Below, piece by piece: positions 1 through 5,040 of a DNA stretch of 7,005 nucleotides. The position numbers and the translations under genes were made by a program. Position 1 is the stretch's first letter. Every line of letters begins with the position of its first letter. Under the pieces are notes generated by a model. That model was not told where the DNA came from, did not search any database, and saw only the letters and a program-made list of their open reading frames with translations. The stretch covers positions 1 through 7,005 of the forward strand of contig CAMYJM010000270.1 of NCBI GenBank assembly GCA_947258635.1, in the 5' to 3' direction. This stretch comes from an uncultured Acidimicrobiaceae bacterium. GTDB taxonomy: Bacteria; Actinomycetota; Acidimicrobiia; Spongiisociales; UBA5794.

Positions 1-1280
1 GCCGGCTGATCCCGCCGCAGGGGAGATTCGCGGCAACGGTGAAATTGCCAGGTGACAAGTCGCTGTCGCATCGCGCCCTGGTGTTCGCGGCCATGGCAGA
101 AGGCCAGAGCCGCATCAGCGGCCTCGGCACGGGAGCCGACGTTCTGTCGACTGCCCGTGTGCTGGCCGCTCTCGGCGTGGAGTTTGCCGCCGACGGCGAC
201 GTCATGGCCGTCACCAGCAAGGGAGTGGAGGGCTGGAGCGAGCCGAGCGGTCCCCTCGACTGCGGGAACTCGGGAACGACGATGCGTCTCATGACGGGAG
301 CGCTGGCGGCTCAGCCGTTTGCGACCACACTCGTCGGCGACGAGTCCCACTCGAAGCGGCCCATGCAGCGCCTGGCCGCCCCATTGGCCGCGTTGGGCGC
401 CCAGCTGGCGACGAGCCCTGCAGGGACGGCGCCGGTCACGGTGCATCCCGTCCCGGAGCTGCGCGGCGCAGTAGCCGTCCTCGATACCGGCTCCGCCCAG
501 GTCCGCAGCTCGTTCGAGCTGGCTGCGATCCAGGCCACCGGTTCCTCGGCGATATCGAGCCCGCCCGGCTACCGGGATCACACCGAACGCTGGCTCGAGA
601 CCATCGGCCTCGGAGAGCGCGGCGACGACAACTTCGTCGTGCATCCGGGCCGTGTGCCGCCGACGAGCTACGACCTCCCCGGAGATACGTCCTCCGCCGC
701 GTTCCTCTGGGCCGCCGCCGCCGTCTCGCCGGGATCCGAGGTCACGACGCTCGACATCACATTGAATGCCGGTCGGATCGGGTTCCTCGAGGTGTTGGAG
801 CGGATGGGCGCCGAAGTCGATGCCTCGGTCGACCGCGCCATTCTCGGCGACCCCGTCGGAACCGTGCGGGTGCGCGGGAACTCGTTGCGGGCCGTCGACG
901 TCTCGGGTGCCCTCGCGATCGCATCCCTCGATGAGCTGCCGTTGCTTGCCGTCGTCGCCAGCTTCGCCGACGGGCTCACGGCGGTGCGCGACGCTGCCGA
1001 GCTTCGGGCGAAGGAGAGCGACCGGATCGCCTCGACGTGTGCCATGGTTCGTCAACTCGGCGGCGGCGCGGCGCCGACTGCAGACGGCTTCGAGATCGTC
1101 GGCCTCGGCTGGCTCGACGGGGGAGAGGTCGACAGCGTTGGGGACCACCGCATTGCGATGGCGGCCGGCGTCGCCGCGACCGTCACCCGCCGACCGGTGA
1201 CCATCATCGGAGCCGGGGCGGCGGCCGTCTCGTGGCCCGACTTCTACGAGACGCTGGAGGCCGTGTGGTCATCGCGATAG
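1..1280 (+). CDS. aroA: 3-phosphoshikimate 1-carboxyvinyltransferase (EPSP synthase), 5' end outside window
   Basis: Transfers enolpyruvyl from PEP to shikimate-3-phosphate, the sixth step of the cytoplasmic shikimate pathway to chorismate. The family signatures appear in order: PGDKSLSHRAL near the N-terminus (substrate-binding Lys, Ser, Arg), DCGNSGTTMRLM, GDESHSKRPMQRL, GSAQVRSS, PGDTSSAAF, DELPLLAV with the catalytic Asp, ELRAKESDRI with the catalytic Glu, and GDHRIAMA near the end. The frame is open to the left edge and reads IPPQGRFAATVKLPGDKS before the first motif. Family members normally have such a short lead (xPxxGxxxVPGDKS), so the GTG at 39 is an ordinary internal Val and the true start lies upstream of the window. 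About 425 codons are visible, so only a few residues are missing. The stop (TAG, 1278-1280) lies inside cmk; the 16-bp overlap implies co-transcription and coupled translation. The promoter is not visible. Confidence 0.96.
   Translation, partial: RLIPPQGRFAATVKLPGDKSLSHRALVFAAMAEGQSRISGLGTGADVLSTARVLAALGVEFAADGDVMAVTSKGVEGWSEPSGPLDCGNSGTTMRLMTGALAAQPFATTLVGDESHSKRPMQRLAAPLAALGAQLATSPAGTAPVTVHPVPELRGAVAVLDTGSAQVRSSFELAAIQATGSSAISSPPGYRDHTERWLETIGLGERGDDNFVVHPGRVPPTSYDLPGDTSSAAFLWAAAAVSPGSEVTTLDITLNAGRIGFLEVLERMGAEVDASVDRAILGDPVGTVRVRGNSLRAVDVSGALAIASLDELPLLAVVASFADGLTAVRDAAELRAKESDRIASTCAMVRQLGGGAAPTADGFEIVGLGWLDGGEVDSVGDHRIAMAAGVAATVTRRPVTIIGAGAAAVSWPDFYETLEAVWSSR
1256..1260 (+). promoter_or_regulatory. 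Ribosome binding site for cmk
   Basis: GGAGG lies inside the end of aroA, four bases before a GTG at 1265. It selects that GTG as the cmk start. The long open frame reaching back to 1037 is only an out-of-frame reading of aroA. The spacing is slightly short, which fits translational coupling with aroA. Confidence 0.6.
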
Positions 1281-1930
1281 ACGGCCCCGGTGGAGTCGGG
1301 AAGTCGACGGTCACCCGCCACATCGCCTCGTCCCGGGGCCTCGAGTACCTGGACACCGGGGCCACATACCGGGCGGCGGCACTTGCGGCACTGCGACGCC
1401 GGGCCGACCTCGACAACCCCGCCGCGGTCATCGAGGCAGTAGCCGACGCCAAGATCGATTTCGCGAACGGCGCCGTCCTTCTCGACGGCGAAGACGTTTC
1501 GATCGAGATACGCACCCCGCAGATAACCGCCGCCGCCAGCGCGGTTGCCGCCATTGCGGAGGTGCGGACGATCGTGGTTGCCATGCAGCGGTCCTGGGTG
1601 GAGCGGCGCCACGGCAAGGCCGTGGTCGAGGGGCGCGACATCGGCACGGTGGTCTTCCCCGAAGCGGAGTTGAAGGTCTTCCTGACCGCCCGACCCGAGG
1701 TGCGGGCGGCGCGGCGAGCGGCCGACCCGGAAGCGGACGGCGCCGCGGTCGCTGACGTGCGGGCGGCCCTGGACGAACGCGACCATGCCGACTCGACCCG
1801 GGAAGTCTCACCGCTGCGCCCGGCCCCCGATGCCCTTGTGATCGACACGTCCGACATGGCCCTCGAGGACGTGATTGCCGAAGTCCTCGAAGAAGTGGAT
1901 CGCAGGAGCAATCGCCCCCGATTGCATTGA
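1265..1930 (+). CDS. cmk: Cytidylate kinase (CMP/dCMP kinase)
   Basis: Phosphorylates CMP and dCMP with ATP in the cytoplasm, recycling cytidine nucleotides for RNA, DNA and phospholipid synthesis. The 221-residue product from the GTG at 1265 matches the usual length of the single-domain bacterial enzyme and begins VVIAIDGPGGVGKST, with the P-loop at residues 7-14. YLDTGATYRAAA follows; this is the nucleoside-binding segment, where Met or another hydrophobic residue is commoner than this Thr. VVEGRDIGTVVFPEA has R124 and D125 for CMP binding, and the lid and C-terminal Arg motif is ERDHADSTREVSPL (R172, D176, R179). It overlaps the end of aroA by 16 bp and is the last gene of that operon visible here. 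Its last eight codons form a perfect hairpin, and a heptamer array begins five bases past the stop. The following gene, ispH, converges on it. Confidence 0.96.
   Translation: MVIAIDGPGGVGKSTVTRHIASSRGLEYLDTGATYRAAALAALRRRADLDNPAAVIEAVADAKIDFANGAVLLDGEDVSIEIRTPQITAAASAVAAIAEVRTIVVAMQRSWVERRHGKAVVEGRDIGTVVFPEAELKVFLTARPEVRAARRAADPEADGAAVADVRAALDERDHADSTREVSPLRPAPDALVIDTSDMALEDVIAEVLEEVDRRSNRPRLH
1908..1925 (+). other. Perfect 7-bp hairpin at the end of cmk
   Basis: GCAATCG, loop CCCC, then CGATTGC form a perfect 7-bp stem ending two bases before the cmk stop codon. No T-tract follows; the next bases are AT-rich and lead into the heptamer array. It may help end transcription or protect the mRNA 3' end together with the array, but it is not a canonical intrinsic terminator. 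It is also coding sequence, so chance self-complementarity remains possible. Confidence 0.4.
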
Positions 1931-1935
1931 ATATC

Positions 1936-1977
1936 AAGTACTCAGTACTTAGTACTTAGTACTTAGTACTTGGTATT
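1936..1977 (+). repeat. Heptamer array 1 (AGTACTT, four perfect copies)
   Basis: Read on the plus strand: AAGTACT (1936-1942), a single C, four tandem perfect AGTACTT units (1944-1971), then GGTATT (1972-1977). It is an AT-rich island in GC-rich DNA. It starts five bases after the cmk stop, and its last edge overlaps the ispH stop codon (TAA on the minus strand, 1978-1976). Each unit contains the palindrome AGTACT, so the RNA from either strand can fold on itself. The same architecture recurs at 3048-3075. Function is unknown; the place between convergent genes suggests a role at 3' ends. Confidence 0.95.
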
Positions 1978-3025
1978 AGTCGGAGCTCAGTATCTCCAGC
2001 GCCTCTGTCGCTCCCCACTCGCGATCTTCATCGACCGGTCCGGGCCGACCCGGTCGGGCGCAGGCGTAGGCGCCCTCGACGAGCGCCTGCAGTGCGTGGA
2101 TCAGCATGCGCAGCGCTGGAGGGAGTGGGAAATACTCGTCTTCCTCGGTGATCCGGACGACCTCGACCTGGCGGTCGGAGCGCAGGTGGGCGACGACGGA
2201 CTGCACCCTCTGGTCGGGGGCACTGGCCCCGGCGGTGACGCCGATGATCTCGTGGCCGTCGAGCCACTCGGGTTGGATGTCGTGGGGGCCGTCGATGCGG
2301 TGGGCGGCGACGCCGGCATTGCGGGCGACCCGAACGAGCGCCTGAGTGTTCGAGCTGTTCTCGGAGCCGACAACCAGGACCAGCGTTGCCTCCTTCGCCA
2401 GTACCTCGACGGCCCGCTGCCTGTTGGTTGTGGCGTAGCACAGGTCGCTCTTGCGTGACGTGTGGACGCCGGCGTACTCCTTCCGGGCGTCGTCGAGAAC
2501 ACCTTGCCACTCGAACTGCCCCAGGGTCGTCTGGGCGAGGAGCGCCACCTTGCCCGGGTCGGTGGGTGTGAAGCCGGCCAGGCCCCGGTCGGGATCGACG
2601 AGGGTCACCGCTCCCGGCGCCTGGGCGATTGCACCGAGCGCCTCGTCGTGCCCTTCGTGGCCGACGTAGAGGATGTCGAAGCCGTTGGCGGCGGCCCTCT
2701 TGACCTCATGGTGCACTTTGGTGACGAGCGGGCAGACGGCATCCACCATGACGGCGGCAGAGCTCGTCGCCAGCGAGACGACCTCGGGGCCTGAGCCGTG
2801 GGCGGAGAGCATGATGACACTGCCCGGGGGGACTGTCGATATGTCGTCGACAAACACGACGCCGGCACGCTCGAAGATCTCCACGACCGCGGCGTTGTGG
2901 ACGATCTCGTGGTAGCAATACACCGGAGCCTCGAAGACGCGAACCATCCACGTCAGCGCCTTGATCGCCATCTCAACTCCGGCACAGAAGCCTCTGGGTT
3001 CGGCGAGAAGGACACGGATAGGCAT
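1976..3025 (-). CDS. ispH: 4-hydroxy-3-methylbut-2-enyl diphosphate reductase
   Basis: Last enzyme of the MEP pathway: reduces HMBPP to IPP and DMAPP using a [4Fe-4S] cluster in the cytoplasm. The three cluster cysteines are C14 (PRGFCAGV), C98 (DAVCPLVTKVH) and C196 (DLCYATTNRQ). The substrate-pocket residues are also present: H43 in EIVHN, H76 in SAHG, H126 and E128 in GHEGHDE, T167 in AQTTLGQ, S225 and N226 in GSENSSNT, and S268 in TAGASAPD. The usual C-terminus comes near EEDEYFPLPPALR (about residue 306); here about 43 more residues follow, ending at a TAA that overlaps heptamer array 1. Total length is 349. The ATG at 3025 puts CAGV at the family's normal place. No Shine-Dalgarno sequence precedes it; a TAGCAT box seven bases upstream suggests a leaderless mRNA. 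It converges on cmk, and 60 bp separate it from the RTX-type gene upstream. Confidence 0.97.
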   Translation of the reverse strand: MPIRVLLAEPRGFCAGVEMAIKALTWMVRVFEAPVYCYHEIVHNAAVVEIFERAGVVFVDDISTVPPGSVIMLSAHGSGPEVVSLATSSAAVMVDAVCPLVTKVHHEVKRAAANGFDILYVGHEGHDEALGAIAQAPGAVTLVDPDRGLAGFTPTDPGKVALLAQTTLGQFEWQGVLDDARKEYAGVHTSRKSDLCYATTNRQRAVEVLAKEATLVLVVGSENSSNTQALVRVARNAGVAAHRIDGPHDIQPEWLDGHEIIGVTAGASAPDQRVQSVVAHLRSDRQVEVVRITEEDEYFPLPPALRMLIHALQALVEGAYACARPGRPGPVDEDREWGATEALEILSSD

Positions 3026-3032
3026 GGGGGCG

Positions 3033-3038
3033 ATGCTA
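3033..3038 (-). promoter_or_regulatory. ispH: Candidate -10 box for leaderless ispH transcript
   Basis: On the minus strand TAGCAT fits the actinobacterial TANNNT -10 pattern. Seven bases (CGCCCCC) separate it from the ATG, so transcription would begin at or next to the start codon. There is no ribosome binding site in that gap. The -35 position (16-18 bases upstream) falls inside heptamer array 2 and does not resemble TTGACA. Inferred from sequence only. Confidence 0.35.
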
Positions 3039-3047
3039 GATCGCGAG

Positions 3048-3075
3048 AAGTACTAAGTACTTAGTACTTAGTATT
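3048..3075 (+). repeat. Heptamer array 2 (AGTACTT, two perfect copies)
   Basis: Read on the plus strand: AAGTACT (3048-3054), a single A, two perfect AGTACTT units (3056-3069), then AGTATT (3070-3075). The edges and orientation match array 1; the copy number is two instead of four. Positions 3048-3069 form a perfect 22-bp palindrome centred between 3058 and 3059, because the single A makes the left half the exact inverse of the right. It sits ten bases past the stop of the RTX-type gene and 22 bases before the ispH start, filling most of that 60-bp gap. Confidence 0.95.
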
Positions 3076-4342
3076 GCGACAGCTTTCAGTCGTTGCCGGC
3101 TTGCGCGCATTCGAGACATCCGACGTCGGGCGCTGCGCCGACTTCGACCGCAGCCGGGGCCGACGTCCCATTGAGTGAGGACGCCCCCTTGGGCGCTGCC
3201 CGCGACAAGATCGATATGTCTTGGATCTGCCAGTGCCCGTCGTACGGGTTGTCGCCGCGGAAGTCGACCCGGGTCGTTCCGGCCGGGATCGGCATCCAGT
3301 AGTTCTTGTAGCGCCAGTGGTACATCTCGCGGCCGTGTTGAGTCACCGCCGGCCGCCAAGTTGCTCCGTTGTTGAAGCTGACCTCGAGGTTGAAGCCGAT
3401 CCCCGTGAACTGCAGATGGGAGTTGGCCGGCGCCGGCGAAGTGAAGGTGACGAACGAGGCACTCGAATTGTCGACGTGGCGCCGGTTGGCGGGGATGGCC
3501 GTGATCGGCTCCGCCGGAGCCATGTAGATGTTGTCCCAGTGCCAGGTGTTGGCGCCCACCGAGCAGCCGGCACAGTCGAACACGTCGTAGGAGTTGTGCC
3601 CGAATTGGACGACGCCCCGGTTGAAGGGGAGTCCACCGGGGATGTCCTCCGAGATCCAGTAGAACGGTACGTCGGGCATGCCCACGACGATGTGATCCGG
3701 CGTGATGCGGACCTCGAAAGTCGAGCGTACCTTGGCCGACGGCGTCAGGAAGTCCTCGTAGCCGATCCACTCGACGGGACCGTCGATCTGGATCTCCTTG
3801 AAGTTGCGGTGGACTTCCACGTCGAACGAACCGATGTCGGTGAACGATTTCAAGGCGACGACGATCGCGTTCTTCGGAGGGCCCTGCATCGACGGTCGAT
3901 CTTGCACCGGGATGCGCTGCAGGTCGGCATATGGGGTGATCCACACTTCGAACCAGTCACGCTTGGAGCGGCGCAGGGTGGAGACGTCGAACTGAATCAC
4001 GGCCTCACCGGCGGAGAAGTCGAGGATCGCGTTCGGCGAGAACATGCTCACCGCGTAGTTGTCCAGCGGATCGGGACCGGAGCTGATGGCGGTCATCATG
4101 TGGTTGCGGCAGCGGAACTGGGCGTCGCGGTACCGAGTGACGGTGTGCCTGGCCGGGGGGCCGGCGCAGTCGGGCCCGTGATCGGCCTGCATCGCGGCGA
4201 GGGTGTCGCGGGTGGAGCCGACTCGAGAGTTGGTGGAGACGGTGATCTTGTCGGTCGACTTGAAGGCGGTGGGTTGCGCCGGGTCGCCATCGAAGGTCTC
4301 GAGGAACACCGGCCCCTCGCAGGGGTCGCGGCGCTGCCCGGA

Positions 4343-4730
4343 ATAGCAGTCGTCCCAGCCGGGGCCGCCCCAGAGTCTGTCGGCACCCCGGCCCCCATCG
4401 AGTACGTCCTGGCCGTAGCTCCCGCGGATTCGATCGGCGGCGGGGCCTCCGAGCAGAGCGTCGGCCCCCTTGCCGCCCACCATGTAGTCGCGGCCGGCGC
4501 CGCCCCGCAGTGTGTCGCGGCCGCCGTCGCCGTAGATCGTGTCGGCGCCGTCCTCCCCGCGGAGGTCGTCACTGCCGGCTCCGCCGCGGATGCGGTCGTT
4601 TCCGGTACCCCCACAGATCAGGTCGAATCAGGTCGTTGCCGCCGAGCCCCCTGATCACGTCGTCGCCGCCCCGCCCGTGAATCACGTCGCGGCCGGCGGT
4701 GCCGGTCAGAATGTCGTTGCCCGACGTTCC
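4343..4730 (-). repeat. Fourteen tandem RTX-like nonapeptides (27-bp period)
   Basis: Consecutive nine-residue units such as GTSGNDILT, GRGGDDVIR, GGTGNDRIR, GGAGSDDLR, GDGGRDTLR and GGRGADRLW follow the GGxGxDxUx pattern that forms a calcium-binding parallel beta-roll in hemolysin-type proteins. Later units degenerate (GGPAADRIR, GSYGQDVLD, GGPGWDDCY). The count of 14 assumes removal of the 10-bp duplication inside the fourth unit; the span includes that insertion. Confidence 0.88.
4617..4636 (+). repeat. 10-bp tandem duplication causing the frameshift
   Basis: ATCAGGTCGA (4617-4626) is followed by ATCAGGTCGT (4627-4636), nine of ten bases identical. Ten bases shift the frame by one. Deleting either copy restores the reading frame across the fourth nonapeptide and yields the expected DLICGG motif. 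Replication slippage or an assembly error would both give this pattern. Confidence 0.9.
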
Positions 4731-4865
4731 CGGGATTGTGACCCGTTCTCCGCCGCATGAGATCGCCGCTGTCGCTGCCACCGGCGCGATCACGAGAAAG
4801 CTACCGATGAGCCACAGCGCGGCGCTGAGACGCAATGGGCGATATCGGCGGGCGGTCATGGTCAT

Positions 4866-4871
4866 CTCCTT
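4866..4871 (-). promoter_or_regulatory. Ribosome binding site of the RTX-type gene
   Basis: On the minus strand AAGGAG is followed by ATGACC and then ATG at 4859, an ideal six-base spacing. This argues against the ATG at 4874, which lies upstream of the site and has no site of its own, and against the ATG at 4865, which touches it. The start at 4859 also gives a cleaner signal peptide, MTARRYRPLRL and so on. Confidence 0.75.
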
Positions 4872-4908
4872 CATCGAGAGGGCGCGCTAAAACAAGGGCT
4901 GCGCCCCA

Positions 4909-4927
4909 GGGTGGCTCTCAACCACTC
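4909..4927. other. Small inverted repeat in the divergent intergenic region
   Basis: GGGTGG, a seven-base gap, and CCACTC pair over six positions with one G-T wobble. It lies upstream of the RTX-type gene, between the two divergent genes, and could be an operator or mRNA leader hairpin. Apart from this, the promoter box, the 10-bp direct repeat and the ribosome binding site, I see nothing recognisable in 4860-5040 and no small gene. Confidence 0.2.
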
Positions 4928-4977
4928 AACGCGACCTTAAGAGCACTACAAGTGTTTGCCATGCAGAAAAAGTGAGA

Positions 4978-5020
4978 GACGGCGGGCCATTGGTGCCACG
5001 AGTCCGGGCCGACGGCGGGC
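4978..5020 (+). repeat. Direct repeat GACGGCGGGC x2, 33 bp apart
   Basis: The ten-base sequence GACGGCGGGC occurs at 4978-4987 and again at 5011-5020, about three helical turns apart and just upstream of the candidate TACAAT box at 5026. Paired regulator sites are possible, but GC-rich DNA yields such repeats by chance. Confidence 0.3.
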
Positions 5021-5025
5021 ACCGG

Positions 5026-5031
5026 TACAAT
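5026..5031 (+). promoter_or_regulatory. Candidate -10 box for leaderless transcript of the radical SAM gene and der
   Basis: TACAAT matches the TANNNT pattern. Nine bases (CCGCTTCTC) separate it from the ATG at 5041, and they contain no Shine-Dalgarno sequence. Transcription would start at or within a few bases of the ATG, giving a leaderless mRNA. No clear -35 hexamer is visible, which is common in actinobacteria. The same arrangement precedes ispH. Confidence 0.45.
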
Positions 5032-5040
5032 CCGCTTCTC

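Larger units (their letters stand above)
3086..4859 (-). pseudogene. Secreted RTX-repeat protein with unrecognised C-terminal domain, frameshifted
   Basis: Minus-strand gene read in two frames: 4859 to about 4627, then about 4616 to the TGA at 3086. Removing one 10-bp unit of a tandem duplication (4617-4636) joins them into a 587-residue protein, and the junction becomes GGNDLICGGTGNDRIRGG, the expected repeat pattern. Predicted parts: an export signal (RRYRPLR, hydrophobic stretch, ATAA; cleavage near 31-32); CGG with C35; 14 nonapeptides GGxGxDxUx at 44-169, probably Ca2+-binding; then about 415 residues I do not recognise. These hold paired-looking cysteines and many Trp, Tyr and alternating hydrophobic residues suggesting a beta-sandwich, perhaps lectin- or glycan-binding. 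The protein is probably surface or extracellular. As written, translation stops after 96 residues (TGA at 4569-4571), before most repeats. The downstream frame keeps coding character with no other lesion, so the break is recent, switchable, or a sequencing error. Confidence 0.8.

Noticed and set aside
39..41. GTG at 39 as the aroA start
   Set aside because: The frame is open to the window edge, and the residues before it (IPPQGRFAAT) fit the normal N-terminal lead of EPSP synthases.
1037..1264. N-terminal extension of cmk back to an ATG at 1037
   Set aside because: This part reads aroA in the wrong frame and is Arg-rich nonsense; the kinase begins at the GTG at 1265 after GGAGG, directly before the P-loop.
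1346..1382. DTGATYR instead of the usual DTGAMYR in Cmk as a functional oddity
   Set aside because: All catalytic and nucleotide-binding residues are intact and this position varies among family members, so it is a minor substitution.
1970..2458. Plus-strand open frame opposite the end of ispH
   Set aside because: Antisense shadow of well-conserved ispH coding sequence, with no ribosome site.
1936..3075. CRISPR array or IS element made of the heptamer arrays
   Set aside because: Units are directly adjacent with no spacers, and no transposase, integrase or cas gene is present; the DNA between the arrays is simply ispH.
3036..3944. Minus-strand 302-codon open frame overlapping the RTX-type gene in another frame
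   Set aside because: Arg/Pro/His-rich shadow with no motifs; it would also run through heptamer array 2.
3086..4483. Separate gene starting at the ATG at 4483
   Set aside because: That Met lies in the ninth RTX unit; coding continues upstream in the same frame to the duplication, and no ribosome site or signal peptide precedes it. It is the second half of a frameshifted gene.
3221..4654. Plus-strand 477-codon open frame opposite the RTX-type gene
   Set aside because: It is a GC-bias shadow: low-complexity Val/Asp/Arg/Gly composition and no motifs, while the minus strand has signal peptide, RTX repeats and a ribosome site.
4890..4907. Mini-terminator on the minus strand (GGGC GCA GCCC followed by TTGTTTT) before the RTX-type gene
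   Set aside because: The stem is only four perfect pairs with a three-base loop, and the T-tract is interrupted; too weak to annotate, though an attenuator cannot be excluded.
4972..5040. GTG at 4972 as start of the radical SAM gene
   Set aside because: It lies upstream of the likely promoter box, and the added residues (VRDGGPLVPRVRADGG) do not resemble the family; the ATG at 5041 fits the PDZ start.
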